A stretch of DNA of 64,000 bases from an uncultured Campylobacter sp. (GCF_963518785.1 NZ_CAUQKJ010000003.1:1-64000), one strand, 5' to 3'; counted from the stretch's first letter, positions 33,261 to 42,624 are shown. The notes: generated by a model from the sequence alone, not told the origin. Made by a program: numbers and translations.

Positions 33261-34934
33261 ATGAGAAGCGACATCATCAAAAAAGGCTATACGCGCGCGC
33301 CGCACAGAAGCTTGCTAAGAGCGACCGGGCTAAAGGACGAGGACTTTGAAAAGCCCTTTATCGGCGTGGCAAACAGCTTCATCGAGATTATCCCGGGGCA
33401 CTTTTTCCTCAACAAATACTCCGAAATTTTAAAAGACGAGATCCGCAAAAACGGCTGCGTGCCGTTTGAGTTTAACTGCATCGGCGTGGACGACGGCATC
33501 GCGATGGGGCACAGCGGAATGCTTTATAGCCTGCCTAGCCGCGAGCTGATCGCAAACTCGATCGAAACGGTGATGAACGCGCATGCCCTGGATGCTCTCA
33601 TCTGCATGCCAAACTGCGATAAAATCGTGCCCGGCATGGTGATGGGCGCGCTTCGCGTGAACGTGCCGACGGTATTCGTCAGCGGCGGTCCGATGAAAAA
33701 GGGCTACACTAAAAAAGGCGAGCCGATCGACCTCGCGACTGCGTTTGAGGCGGTGGGTAAATTTGAAACCAAAGAGATCAGCGCCGAGGAGTTAAAAGAG
33801 ATCGAGTGCGCCGCCTGTCCGAGCGGGGGCAGCTGCTCGGGGATGTTTACGGCAAACTCGATGAATACGCTGTGCGAAGCGATGGGTATCGCGCTAAAAG
33901 GCAACGGCACCGTGCCTGCGCTTACGCCTGAGCGCGAGGAGCTTATCCGCGAGGCGGGACGCCGCATCTGCGAGATAGCGCTCGATGAAAAATACAAAAT
34001 CCGAAATATCGTGAACGAAAAATCGATCCAAAACGCCCTGGTAGTCGATATGGCGATGGGCGGCAGCAGCAACACCGTGCTACACATCCTGGCTATCGCG
34101 CGCGAAGCGGGGGTAAATTTACAGATCGCGGGGCTCAACGAGATCAGCCGTAAGATCGCGCATATCGCCAAAATCAGCCCGAGCTTGCCAAACGTGCATA
34201 TGGAAGACATCGACCGTGCGGGCGGCTTAAGCGCCGTGATAAATGAAATTTCGCGCCGCGACAACGGACTACTGGGTTTAGACGCGCTAACGGTAAGCGG
34301 CGAAAGCCTAGGCGAGCGCGTCGGAGCTAGCGCCATAAAAGACGAATCTGTCATCCGTAAGGTCGAAAACGCCTACTCGCAGGTCGGCGGACTGGCGATT
34401 TTGTTTGGAAATTTAGCCGAACAGGGCTGCGTCATCAAGACCGCGGGCATCATCGGCGAGCGCAAATTTAGCGGCAAGGCGGTCTGCTTTAACAGCCAAG
34501 ACGAGGCGATAGAGGGGATCTCAAGCGGCAAAGTAAACAAAGGCGACGTGGTCGTCATCCGCTACGAAGGGCCGCGCGGAGGTCCCGGCATGCAGGAGAT
34601 GCTAAGCCCTACAAGCCTAATCATGGGGCGAGGGCTGGGCGTGGACGTGGCGCTGATCACGGACGGCAGATTTAGCGGAGCGACAAGGGGGCTAAGCGTC
34701 GGGCACATAAGCCCCGAAGCTGCCGAGGGCGGCATGATCGGGCTGCTGCAAGACGGCGACATCATCGACATCGACGTGGATACATACGCGATCAACGTGC
34801 GCCTAAGCGAAGCCGAGATCGCCGAGCGCAGAGCTAAATTTAAGCCGGTTGAAAAACCGCTGCCGTATCGCTGGCTGCGAATGTATCGCAAGCTAGTAAC
34901 GAACGCTAGCAACGGAGCGATTTTGGAGGCGTAA
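33261..34934 (+). CDS. ilvD: dihydroxy-acid dehydratase
   Basis: A 557-residue IlvD, which dehydrates dihydroxy acids in branched-chain amino acid synthesis and carries an iron-sulfur cluster. The cluster cysteines are in MPNCDKIVPGM and CPSGGSCSGMFTANSMN, and the C-terminal domain has the GRFSGATRGLSVGH segment. The frame opens upstream at 33231, but the ATG at 33261 has an AAGGACATAAA site and matches the usual start (MRSDIIKKG). Length is as expected. Divergent from the ABC operon. Confidence 0.97.
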   Translation: MRSDIIKKGYTRAPHRSLLRATGLKDEDFEKPFIGVANSFIEIIPGHFFLNKYSEILKDEIRKNGCVPFEFNCIGVDDGIAMGHSGMLYSLPSRELIANSIETVMNAHALDALICMPNCDKIVPGMVMGALRVNVPTVFVSGGPMKKGYTKKGEPIDLATAFEAVGKFETKEISAEELKEIECAACPSGGSCSGMFTANSMNTLCEAMGIALKGNGTVPALTPEREELIREAGRRICEIALDEKYKIRNIVNEKSIQNALVVDMAMGGSSNTVLHILAIAREAGVNLQIAGLNEISRKIAHIAKISPSLPNVHMEDIDRAGGLSAVINEISRRDNGLLGLDALTVSGESLGERVGASAIKDESVIRKVENAYSQVGGLAILFGNLAEQGCVIKTAGIIGERKFSGKAVCFNSQDEAIEGISSGKVNKGDVVVIRYEGPRGGPGMQEMLSPTSLIMGRGLGVDVALITDGRFSGATRGLSVGHISPEAAEGGMIGLLQDGDIIDIDVDTYAINVRLSEAEIAERRAKFKPVEKPLPYRWLRMYRKLVTNASNGAILEA

Positions 34935-34956
34935 GGCGCCTTAAATTTTAAAATAT

Positions 34957-34992
34957 GCCGCCGTAAATTTGAGCAAACTTGCGGCGGTTTTG
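34957..34992 (+). terminator. intrinsic terminator after ilvD
   Basis: CCGCCGTAA and TTGCGGCGG pair (one T-G) around a 12-base loop and are followed by TTTTGTT, 22 bases past the ilvD stop. Confidence 0.75.
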
Positions 34993-35020
34993 TTAAATTT
35001 ACGCGTAGGCTTTCGGCTCT

Positions 35021-35260
35021 AAATTTTAAAATTTAACCTAGGCGAACGCTTGGTACTTATCAATGTAAGCGCCAATGGGATATCTATTTGAAATTTTACT
35101 TATTACGCAAACAAGCCGAGCGAAGCGGAAACCTAAATTTAAACTCTGCACGTCGACATTTTTTAAGCATAAATTTTACTCTAGCGCACTTGTTAGAGTA
35201 AAACTCTGCCAAGTAGAATTTCAAAATTTACGTGATTACGCCGATAGCAGCATTTAAAAT
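35021..35260. other. spacer between ilvD and leuC, no supported gene
   Basis: This part of the 550-base spacer has one A/T palindrome (35021-35034) and a 60-codon open frame without ribosome site or family resemblance. I see no gene here. Confidence 0.4.
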
Positions 35261-35290
35261 CCGCGAGGTTTTAATAACAAAGCCTCGCGG
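35261..35290 (-). terminator. hairpin downstream of leuC
   Basis: A perfect 8-bp stem CCGCGAGG/CCTCGCGG with a 14-base loop. On the minus strand it is followed by ATTTTAAA, and it lies about 200 bases past the leuC stop, so it could end the leuC transcript. Confidence 0.5.
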
Positions 35291-35487
35291 TGGGTGAAAG
35301 CGGAATTTATAATGAAGAAATTTTGTAGATGACGAGGTGAAATTTTGCCGCAAAATTTCAACAACAAAGCCAGCCGTCCTCACCTTTTTTTATACTCGCC
35401 AAGCTTTGCGACGCTATCGAATTTTGTATTTTATCCCTCAAAATTTATGACGCAAGCGAATTAAAAATAAAAGGCGGCTTTCTAAAC

Positions 35488-36753
35488 TTACAAATCCCTC
35501 GGGTCGGCGATCTTGCCTGCGACGGCGCTAGCTGCGGCGACGGCGGAGTTTGCTAGATATACTTCGCTCGTTCTATCGCCCATGCGGCCGACGAAATTTC
35601 GATTTGTCGTGCTTACGCAGCGCTCGCCCACGCCTAAAATCCCCATATATCCGCCCAGGCACGCGCCGCAGGTCGGGTTGCTGACGACTGCGCCCGCTTC
35701 TACGAAAATATCCCACAGTCCCTCTTTTTGCGCGGCCAAAGCGATCTTTTGCGTCGCAGGCGTGATGATGAGGCGGGTTTTGCGCGCGACCTTGCGACCT
35801 TTTAAAATTTGCGCAGCGATCCGCAGATCGGAGAGCCTGCCGTTGGTGCAGCTGCCGATAAAGACCTGATCGACGGCGATATCATCGCGCACCGCCTCGC
35901 GCACGCTCTTGCCGTTGCTAGGCAGGAACGGATACGCAATCACAGGATCAAGCTTGCTCACGTCAATCTGCAAAATTTGCTCATAGTTCGCGCCCTCGTC
36001 TGAGTAGTGAAATTTCGGCTCGGCGCGCAAGCTTTTATCCGTCAAAAATTCCTTCGTGATCTCATCAACTGCGACGATACCGCTCTTGCCGCCCGCTTCG
36101 ATCGCCATATTGCAAAGCGAAAATCTGCTATCCATATCCAGGTACTCCAGCGCGTCGCCGCAGAACTCCAAAGCCTTATAGCGCGCGCCGTCCACGCCGA
36201 TGAGGCGGATCACCTCTAAAATCAGATCCTTGCCGTAGATGTGCGGCGCGGGCTTGCCGCGAAAAATTACTTTGATCGTAGGCGGCACTTTGAACCAATT
36301 CTTGCCCGTTATCATCGCGAAAGCTAGATCGGTGCTGCCCATACCCGTCGCAAATGCCCCAAGCGCGCCGTGGGTACAGGTGTGACTGTCTGCACCGATG
36401 ATGACGTCGCCGGGCACTACGAGCCCCTTTTCAGGCATCAGCGCGTGCTCGATACCCATATCTTTTTCGTCGAAGTAGTTTTTTAAATCGTGCTTGTAAG
36501 CAAACTCGCGTGAAATTTTAGCTTGGTTTGCGCTTAAAATGTCTTTCGTAGGGATGTAGTGATCCATCACGATCGCAAAGCCGTCCGGGTTGGCGAGCTT
36601 TTTCGCGCCGCTAAGCTCAAACTGCTTGATCGAAATCGGCGTCGTGATGTCGTTGCCGATGACCATATCGATGGTGCTTTCGATGATCTGTCCCGCAAAA
36701 ACCGCCTCACCCACGTGCTCGCTAAAAATTTTCTCCGTGATCGTCTGCTTCAT
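35488..36753 (-). CDS. leuC: 3-isopropylmalate dehydratase large subunit
   Basis: The 421-residue large subunit of isopropylmalate isomerase, in the shorter LeuC2/homoaconitase-like class. Iron-sulfur ligands are in GSCTNGRLSD and TCGACLGG, with the conserved ADSHTCTHGALGAFATGMGSTD region. It acts in leucine synthesis (or a related pathway) with a small LeuD subunit, whose gene is not in this window. A GGAGA site precedes the ATG. It is divergent from the nitroreductase gene. Confidence 0.92.
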   Translation of the reverse strand: MKQTITEKIFSEHVGEAVFAGQIIESTIDMVIGNDITTPISIKQFELSGAKKLANPDGFAIVMDHYIPTKDILSANQAKISREFAYKHDLKNYFDEKDMGIEHALMPEKGLVVPGDVIIGADSHTCTHGALGAFATGMGSTDLAFAMITGKNWFKVPPTIKVIFRGKPAPHIYGKDLILEVIRLIGVDGARYKALEFCGDALEYLDMDSRFSLCNMAIEAGGKSGIVAVDEITKEFLTDKSLRAEPKFHYSDEGANYEQILQIDVSKLDPVIAYPFLPSNGKSVREAVRDDIAVDQVFIGSCTNGRLSDLRIAAQILKGRKVARKTRLIITPATQKIALAAQKEGLWDIFVEAGAVVSNPTCGACLGGYMGILGVGERCVSTTNRNFVGRMGDRTSEVYLANSAVAAASAVAGKIADPRDL

Positions 36754-36823
36754 AAAATCTCCTTCGTATCGGTTAAATTTGCGCGATTTTAGCTAAAAAA
36801 TCATAAATTTTTGCAATTTTATG

Positions 36824-36829
36824 TATAAT
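36824..36829 (+). promoter_or_regulatory. extended -10 box for the nitroreductase operon
   Basis: ATGTATAATT has a consensus -10 with an extended TG, 22 bases before the ATG. Upstream DNA is A/T-rich and no -35 is clear. Confidence 0.6.
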
Positions 36830-36850
36830 TGAGCCGCAAGGAGCGAGACG

Positions 36851-37375
36851 ATGGAAATTTTAGATATTTTTGCAAATCGCAGAAGCGTAAGAAAATACGC
36901 GCCTAAGCCGCTTGAGGACGAGGCGCTGGATAAAATTTTAAAAGCGGGCCTGCTTGCGCCGTCGGGGCATGCACGCCGCCCGTGGGAGTTCATCCTCGTG
37001 CGCGACAAACAGATGCTTGAGCGGCTAAGCGGATGTCGCAGCAGCGGAGCGGATATGCTAAAACAGGCCGCGGCCGCGATCGTCGTGATCGCAGATGAAC
37101 AGAAACAGGACGTCTGGATCGAGGACTGCTCGGTAGCGCTAGGCTACATGCACCTTGCCGCAAGCGCGCTAAATCTCGGCAGCTACTGGGTACAGGTAAG
37201 GCTGCGTGCCGCCGCGGACGGACGCAGCTGCGAGGAGTTTTTGCGCGAGGCGCTGGGCTTTCCGCCAAATTTCAAAGCAGAAGCGATACTAGCCCTCGGC
37301 GTACTGCAACAGCGCCCGAACCCGCACAATCTGCAGAAGCTAAATTTAAGCAAAATCCACAAAGAAAAATTTTAA
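36851..37375 (+). CDS. nitroreductase family FMN protein
   Basis: A 174-residue nitroreductase-fold enzyme with the N-terminal FMN-binding signature (NRRSVRKYAPKPLEDE), the APSGHARRPWEFILVRD segment and the C-terminal AILALGV region. Members reduce flavin, nitro compounds or quinones with NAD(P)H; the substrate here is unknown. A good AAGGAGCGAGACG site precedes the ATG. It ends five bases before the NFACT gene, so they form an operon. Confidence 0.9.
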   Translation: MEILDIFANRRSVRKYAPKPLEDEALDKILKAGLLAPSGHARRPWEFILVRDKQMLERLSGCRSSGADMLKQAAAAIVVIADEQKQDVWIEDCSVALGYMHLAASALNLGSYWVQVRLRAAADGRSCEEFLREALGFPPNFKAEAILALGVLQQRPNPHNLQKLNLSKIHKEKF

Positions 37376-37380
37376 CGCGT

Positions 37381-38703
37381 ATGAAGTATCAAAATTTAAT
37401 TCAAATTTGCAAGTATCTACGCGCCAAACGCTTCCTTTCGCACATTAAACGCGTAGGAGATAACCTTTTTAAAGTTTGCTTTGACGGCAACGAGACGCTG
37501 TTTTTCGATATGAATAAATCAGGCTGCAATATCCACGAAAATGACGCTTTTACCGAAGGTAGGGTTTACGCGGCGCCCTTTGATGTGCTACTTGCCAAGC
37601 GCTTCGTAAAATCGCGCATCACCTCCGTTAGCGTGCCAGAAAATAATAGAATTCTATGCCTTAGCGTAAGCCAAAATGCAAGCTACAAGACCCAAAGCTC
37701 AAATATCTACTTCGAATTTACTGGGCGATTTACCAACGTAATAATCACCGATGAAAACGATGTGATTTTAGAGGCACTGCGGCACTTCGAGACGGAATTT
37801 AGACAGATCAAGGTAGGAAGAAAGCTCCGCCATCTGCCGCCTGCAAATATTAAAGAAGCCCCCGTGCCAAAAATTTCGGACTTTAAAGCATTTTTTCGTG
37901 CGGAATTTAACGCGCTAAATGCGGATCGCTTAAACTCGCTCAAATCCGCAAAAATCACGGCGCTAAATAAAAAGCTAGACTCAGTGCGCGAGGCTTTAGG
38001 CTCTTTGCAAAGCAGCGCCGAACTACTGCGAAGCGCCGAGCTTTTAAGTGCAAAAGCTGCCTTGCTAAAAGAAAATATCTATAAAATTCCAACTAGCGCG
38101 CGAGAATTTACGCTGCAAAAAGGAGACGACGAGGCGGTAGAATTTAAACTGCAAGAGCCTGCAAGCGCCGCTTTAGGCGAGCTTTACTCCGAGGCGAAGC
38201 GTCTGCGCCAAAAGGCTGCTAATATCCATATCGAAGAGCAAAATTTAAAGGAGAAACTCGCGTTTTATGAGAATTTAAAATCGCTCATTCTTGCCGCACA
38301 GAATGCACACGAGATCGAAATTCTAATGCCCAAGCGCACGCAAACTAGGCAAAAAAGCAAGGAAAAAAATAGCGAATATGTAGCGAACTTTTATCTAGGA
38401 GATTTTAAAATCAGCGTCGGTAAAAACGAAAAAGGCAATGAGTTCTTACTAAAAAATAGCTCCAAATCCGACTATTGGTTTCATCTTAAGGACACTCCAA
38501 GCGCACACGTCATCGTAAAGACAAATAAGCAAAGTCTAAGCGAAGAGGTGGTCGAATTCGCCGCTAAAATTTGCGTGAGCTTCAGTGCAAGTGGCAGCGG
38601 AAAATATCTCGTCGATTACACCAAACGTCAAAATGTCAAAATCAACGAAGGTGCTTTCGTAAACTACGTAAATTTTAAAACAATCGGCGTTTTAAAGCCG
38701 TAA
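37381..38703 (+). CDS. NFACT-family protein (RqcH-like)
   Basis: A 440-residue NFACT protein (fibronectin-binding-protein-A family). It has the N-terminal NFACT-N domain (residues 1-130), two helix-hairpin-helix-like and coiled-coil regions (about 175-310), and the C-terminal NFACT-R domain (FYLGDFKISVGKNEKGNEFL through SKSDYWFHLKDTPSAHVIV, near residues 335-385). RqcH homologues add alanine tails to nascent chains on stalled 50S ribosomes. Also called a putative fibronectin-binding protein in other Campylobacter. It is shorter than the Bacillus protein. The ATG follows the upstream stop by five bases with no strong site, so translation is probably coupled. Confidence 0.88.
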   Translation: MKYQNLIQICKYLRAKRFLSHIKRVGDNLFKVCFDGNETLFFDMNKSGCNIHENDAFTEGRVYAAPFDVLLAKRFVKSRITSVSVPENNRILCLSVSQNASYKTQSSNIYFEFTGRFTNVIITDENDVILEALRHFETEFRQIKVGRKLRHLPPANIKEAPVPKISDFKAFFRAEFNALNADRLNSLKSAKITALNKKLDSVREALGSLQSSAELLRSAELLSAKAALLKENIYKIPTSAREFTLQKGDDEAVEFKLQEPASAALGELYSEAKRLRQKAANIHIEEQNLKEKLAFYENLKSLILAAQNAHEIEILMPKRTQTRQKSKEKNSEYVANFYLGDFKISVGKNEKGNEFLLKNSSKSDYWFHLKDTPSAHVIVKTNKQSLSEEVVEFAAKICVSFSASGSGKYLVDYTKRQNVKINEGAFVNYVNFKTIGVLKP

Positions 38704-38718
38704 TAAGCGAGCTTGCGA

Positions 38719-38724
38719 TATAAT
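38719..38724 (+). promoter_or_regulatory. TATAAT -10 box for cdsA-dxr
   Basis: TTGCGATATAATTGCTC, 29 bases before the cdsA ATG, with a consensus -10 and no clear -35. Confidence 0.6.
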
Positions 38725-38752
38725 TGCTCAAAATAAATTCCAAGGAAATTCT

Positions 38753-39517
38753 ATGAAGCAAAGAATAATCACGGCAAGCATTTTACTCGCCGTATTTTTG
38801 GCTCTAATTCTCATAAACGCTAGGTGGCTAAATTTCGCCGTATTTGCGCTGATACTTGTGCTTGCGTTTTTTGAAAGCCTCAAGTTATGGGGTTTAGAGG
38901 AAACTAGCAAAAAGTGGCTCGCGCTGGCGATCGCGTTTTTTGCGCTGCTACCATTTACGCAGACCGATGAGCCATTCGTCTCAGCGCTAAAAGTTAGCAT
39001 CCTGATGATCCTATGCGTCGCCTCTGTCGTAGCCTTTACCAAGGGTCCCAGCCTAAAGATCACGCTTCCTTTCATCTATCCCGTTGCGCCGATATTTTTT
39101 ATGTGGGCGGCTTACGATGATTTCGGGGAAATTTTTCACTTCGTTTGGCTGATCTTTATTATCGTAGCTAGCGATAGCGGCGCATATTTTATCGGAAGAG
39201 CCTTTGGCAAAACCCCGCTAAGCGCTAGCTCGCCGAATAAAACCGTAGAGGGCGTACTAGGTGGTCTTGCGCTCGCGCTTATAGTTAGCCTCATTTATGC
39301 GCGCATCTTTACCAATATGCCGCCGCTTGAAATTTTAGGAAAAACCATCATCATAGCAATTTTTGGCGTATTCGGTGATCTGTTTGAGAGCTACCTAAAG
39401 CGCGCGGCGGGTCTTAAAGATAGCGGCGCGCTCTTTCCCGGACACGGCGGGATCTTAGACCGCATCGACGGCTATATGTTCGGCGCAATCGCGATGGCGA
39501 TAGTCTATTCATGGTAG
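38753..39517 (+). CDS. cdsA: phosphatidate cytidylyltransferase
   Basis: A 254-residue integral membrane enzyme with about eight helices that makes CDP-diacylglycerol from CTP and phosphatidate. The family signature is intact (SYLKRAAGLKDSGALFPGHG followed by GILDRIDGY, about residues 208-236). It overlaps dxr by 7 bases, the usual order in Campylobacter, so both are co-translated. An AAGGAAATTCT site precedes the start. Confidence 0.95.
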   Translation: MKQRIITASILLAVFLALILINARWLNFAVFALILVLAFFESLKLWGLEETSKKWLALAIAFFALLPFTQTDEPFVSALKVSILMILCVASVVAFTKGPSLKITLPFIYPVAPIFFMWAAYDDFGEIFHFVWLIFIIVASDSGAYFIGRAFGKTPLSASSPNKTVEGVLGGLALALIVSLIYARIFTNMPPLEILGKTIIIAIFGVFGDLFESYLKRAAGLKDSGALFPGHGGILDRIDGYMFGAIAMAIVYSW

Positions 39518-40596
39518 TTTTAGGCTCTACGGGCTCTATCGGCACAAACACCCTAGACGTGGCCGCGCGCAGCGGCAGTATGATCGAAGCGCTTAGCTGC
39601 GGGCGCAATATCAAGCTTTTAAACGAACAGATCGCAAAATTTCACCCTCGTCTCGTCTGTATAGCGGATGCGCAGCAAAAAAGCGAGGTAGATCACGAGC
39701 GCGTATTTTGCGGCGCGGATGGAATTTTGCAGATGCTTGCGGAGTGCAAAAGCACGACCGTAGTAAATGCTCTCGTAGGCTTTGCGGGCATGATGCCTAG
39801 CCTAAAAACCCAAGAGCTCGGAAAGAGACTATGTCTCGCCAACAAAGAAAGCCTCGTCGTCGGCGGGAAATTTCTGCAAACGGATAAAATTTACCCGATC
39901 GACAGCGAGCATTTCGGACTGAAATTTTTACTTAGCAACGCCAAAATCCCCGTTTCTCGCCTAATCATCACGGCTAGCGGCGGCGCGTTTTACGACGTGC
40001 CGCTAACGCAGCTCGGTTCGCTCACGCCGCAAAACGCCCTCAAGCACCCTAACTGGAAGATGGGCGCAAAGATCACGATCGACAGCGCCACGATGGCGAA
40101 TAAGCTCTTTGAGGTGATCGAGGCGTTTTGGCTCTACGGCATGCGCGAGATCGATGCGCTTATCGAGCGCACCTCGCAGATCCACGCGCTAGTCGAATTC
40201 ACAGACGGCTCTACGACGGCGCACATTAGCAGGGCCGATATGCGCCTAGCTATCGCGCACGCGATGTTTAGCGGCGACGTACAGCAGCAGATCACCGCGC
40301 CCGTGGATCTGTGCGCCCTGCGACCGATAGAATTTAAACCGATCGACGAGATGAAATTTCAAATCTTTACCCTCAAAGACGCTCTGTTAGCAAACCCCGA
40401 TCTCGGCGTCGTCATCAACGCCGCAAACGAAGCGGGTGTAAATGCGTTTTTGCAGCAGCGGTGCCGCTTCACCGACATTGCGCGCGTCGTGCTAAAGTGC
40501 GCGGAGAAATTTAACTCGCCTAGCGTGACGGACGCAGAAGCGCTTGCGGCGGTGGATGCGAGCGTGCGAGCGTATGCAAACGAGCTACTGAAATAA
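39511..40596 (+). CDS. dxr: 1-deoxy-D-xylulose 5-phosphate reductoisomerase
   Basis: A 361-residue DXR (IspC), the committing enzyme of the MEP isoprenoid pathway. It shows the NADPH motif GSTGSIGTNTLD, the metal-binding DSEH and ITASGGAFYD segments, and NPDLGVVINAANEAGV near the C-terminus. The start overlaps the cdsA stop. Slightly shorter than the E. coli enzyme, as usual in epsilonproteobacteria. Confidence 0.96.
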   Translation: MVVLGSTGSIGTNTLDVAARSGSMIEALSCGRNIKLLNEQIAKFHPRLVCIADAQQKSEVDHERVFCGADGILQMLAECKSTTVVNALVGFAGMMPSLKTQELGKRLCLANKESLVVGGKFLQTDKIYPIDSEHFGLKFLLSNAKIPVSRLIITASGGAFYDVPLTQLGSLTPQNALKHPNWKMGAKITIDSATMANKLFEVIEAFWLYGMREIDALIERTSQIHALVEFTDGSTTAHISRADMRLAIAHAMFSGDVQQQITAPVDLCALRPIEFKPIDEMKFQIFTLKDALLANPDLGVVINAANEAGVNAFLQQRCRFTDIARVVLKCAEKFNSPSVTDAEALAAVDASVRAYANELLK

Positions 40597-40618
40597 GTTT
40601 TTTTTAATCACGGAATTT

Positions 40619-40771
40619 ATGCTGCAATTTAAGCTTGGCGACAAATTTTACTGCGCGCGGCTCGCGCAAGTAGCCATAAAATTTAGCGGCTCTAAACAAC
40701 GTGCGCCTATTGCGCCGTATCGGGCGCAGATTTACGCTGTGCCGCAAGGTTGCGTTAAATTTAATAAATAG
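40619..40771 (+). CDS. possible 50-residue ORF
   Basis: A 50-codon basic ORF (starting MLQFKLGDKFYCARLAQVAI) fills the gap between dxr and the DUF3137 gene and ends ten bases before the latter's start. No ribosome site or family; it may be spacer. Confidence 0.2.
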   Translation: MLQFKLGDKFYCARLAQVAIKFSGSKQRAPIAPYRAQIYAVPQGCVKFNK

Positions 40772-40780
40772 AGGTTGGGC

Positions 40781-41755
40781 GTGGATATTAAAACCGTCAT
40801 AGATTTAGAAAAGCAGCGCAAACGGCTTAAGAAAAGTCGCAAGCTTTGGAAAATTTTAAGTTATCTCGTAGCGTTTGCGGTTTTCGGTCCGATGCTTGCG
40901 CTCGCATTGATAATCATCTTTCTCGATTTTCCCAAACTCGATCTCGGCATAGAAAGTTTATCCTTTTTAGTCGCGTCTATTTTAGCAATAATCGGTACGC
41001 GAGATGAATTTTACGAGTGGATTTTCGAGCGCAAAACCGAGCGATTTTTGATGCGCTACAAAGAGCTTTATCTCAAGCCCTATATCGAAGGCCTGGGCTT
41101 TTCGTATAAAATGGGCGCACTTTTTCAGGAAAAAGAGGTGAGGGCAAGCGAGATATTTGACGGATTTGATAGATTTCGCGCGGACGATCTGGTTTACGCA
41201 AGCGCGGACGGAGTGGATTTTATGTTTTGCGACATAAGGCTGGAAAAGGAGACCGGCAGTGGAACTTCGTCGTTTTTTAAAAAGAGTTACACTACATTTT
41301 TCGAGGGGCCTTTTTTTGTAGCAAATTTTAATAAAAAAATTGGCTCCGATGTTTTTGTTTTTTCGGGCGCGGCGGCACCCACAGGCATAGATTTGCCGCC
41401 GTCTGCACTACCGCGCAAGCTATGGAGCAGCCGCAAAATCCCGATAGATAACGCGGACTTCAATGCAAACTTTTCGGTTTATGCAAGCGATACGGTAGCG
41501 GCTATGTATGTCTTGACGCCCGCGCTGATGGAGAAAATTCTATCTCTTAAACAGCTCGTAAAATCGGATATTTCGCTGAGCTTTAAGCAAAATAAAATTT
41601 ATATTGCGATATCTCGAGGCGCCGATAGTTTCGAGCCGAGCCTGGATCAGCCGATACTCAATGCTCGCATCGTGAAGGATATCAAAGCAGATCTGGACGC
41701 GATGCTGCAAATCGTAAAAATTCTAAAGCTGAATGAAAAAATTTGGACGTCTTAG
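40781..41755 (+). CDS. DUF3137 membrane protein (second of three)
   Basis: A 324-residue protein with a short basic N-terminal helix (LEKQRKRLKKSRKLWKIL), two membrane segments (about residues 28-50 and 58-75) and a cytoplasmic DUF3137 domain: VRASEIFDGFDRFRADDLVYA (the F.G....DD.V pattern), then FEGPFFVANFNK, ADFNANFSVYASDTVAAMYV and LTPALMEKIL. Function of the family is unknown. I chose GTG 40781 because GAGG lies six bases ahead. Closest in layout to the partial gene at the window's end. Confidence 0.75.
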   Translation: MDIKTVIDLEKQRKRLKKSRKLWKILSYLVAFAVFGPMLALALIIIFLDFPKLDLGIESLSFLVASILAIIGTRDEFYEWIFERKTERFLMRYKELYLKPYIEGLGFSYKMGALFQEKEVRASEIFDGFDRFRADDLVYASADGVDFMFCDIRLEKETGSGTSSFFKKSYTTFFEGPFFVANFNKKIGSDVFVFSGAAAPTGIDLPPSALPRKLWSSRKIPIDNADFNANFSVYASDTVAAMYVLTPALMEKILSLKQLVKSDISLSFKQNKIYIAISRGADSFEPSLDQPILNARIVKDIKADLDAMLQIVKILKLNEKIWTS

Positions 41756-41756
41756 C

Positions 41757-41880
41757 TGGCGCAAGGCAGAGCGAGGCAAGCGGGCGAAATAAGGCGAGCA
41801 GATGAAACCAGGCGGGGCGAAGCAAAGCGACTAGATAAAACAAAGCGGGGCAGAATAGGCTGCTGGGGCAAAGCACGCGA
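41757..41880. repeat. degenerate short tandem repeat
   Basis: Repeated AAGGC(G)AG, GCGGGGC and GATGAAACC/GATAAAACA blocks suggest a decayed tandem array with a unit of roughly 35 bases (compare GCAGATGAAACCAGGCGGGG and CTAGATAAAACAAAGCGGGG). No gene is visible in the rest of the spacer up to tRNA-Val. Confidence 0.35.
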
Positions 41881-42078
41881 GCGCCGCAAAAGCGCGATAA
41901 AATTCCGCGCGGAATTGCGAATTTTAGTTGCGGGATAATCCGCGCGTGGTTGCGGCAAGATCGCGAAATTTTGCGCAAAATTTCGACGGCGTTTTACGTC
42001 GCGGCGAAATCTTGTATAGAATTTCGGCGGAATTTTACGAAAAATTAAAATTTGCTTGCTATTGAGAGATTTTTTTGA

Positions 42079-42084
42079 TATACT
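42079..42084 (+). promoter_or_regulatory. -10 box for tRNA-Val
   Basis: TTTTTTTGATATACTGCC carries TATACT 13 bases before the tRNA, preceded by a T run. Confidence 0.5.
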
Positions 42085-42097
42085 GCCGTTTCTTTTT

Positions 42098-42173
42098 GGC
42101 CCCGTAACTCAGTTGGTAGAGTGTCACCTTGACATGGTGGAAGTCGTTGGTTCGAGTCCAATCGGGACCACCA
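42098..42173 (+). tRNA. tRNA-Val (anticodon GAC)
   Basis: Cloverleaf with D arm ACTC/GAGT, anticodon loop TTGACAT, T arm GTTGG/CCAAT and encoded ACCA. The acceptor GGCCCCG pairs with CGGGACC except for a C-A mismatch at pair 3-70. It runs straight into the 19-base junction shared with tRNA-Ala. Confidence 0.9.
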
Positions 42174-42186
42174 TTTAAGCTATTTT
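42168..42186 (+). repeat. 19-base tRNA 3' junction repeat, copy 2
   Basis: Identical to 12026-12044 and in the same position relative to the tRNA 3' end. Similarity continues for about 15 more bases (CAAATTTTAAGCGCTTC against TAAGTTTTAGTCACTTC) and then is lost. Confidence 0.6.
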
Positions 42187-42363
42187 CAAATTTTAAGCGC
42201 TTCATTTTCGCGTACAGCACTTATCTTAAATTTAGTTATTCCAGCCCCTTTCATTTTTATTTTAGATATAATTTTTCCAGAAACACTACGAGATCGATTA
42301 GCCGATCGATGAGGTAAATTCTATCGGCAATCGATTAAATTTAGAAAGGAGTATCGGCGATAT

Positions 42364-42624
42364 ATGGGACAGTATGTTATAAAAACATTGGATTACTGCG
42401 CAGAAAAGGGACTGCAGCTACAATGGGAGAAGGACTTCGCGATCTCCGTCAATGCTCTAGGAAACGAAGTTACTATAAGGGCAAATAAAAGCGGGCTTAT
42501 ATCTCTTGCCAGGCATTTGCTTACTTTAGCGCAAGATTCCGTGCCGAAACATTCGCATATACATCTGGATGAGTATAATTCGCTTGAGGAGGGCTCGGCG
42601 GAACTTATATTGGAGAAAATATGA
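42364..42624 (+). CDS. Imm32-like immunity protein
   Basis: An 86-residue soluble protein matching Immunity protein 32: GNEVTIRANKSGLISLARHL in the middle, then HSHIHLDEYNSLEEGSAELI, i.e. the v.i.gn..GL..La.hLl.La and H.HLd....l..gS.eLi pattern. Such proteins protect against a toxin of a polymorphic or contact-dependent system; no toxin gene is near. GGAGTATCGGCGAT precedes the ATG. Its stop overlaps the next ATG (ATGA). Confidence 0.7.
   Translation: MGQYVIKTLDYCAEKGLQLQWEKDFAISVNALGNEVTIRANKSGLISLARHLLTLAQDSVPKHSHIHLDEYNSLEEGSAELILEKI

Noticed and set aside
35075..35257. 60-codon plus-strand frame between ilvD and leuC
   Set aside because: No ribosome site, unremarkable composition, lies in spacer between two terminators.
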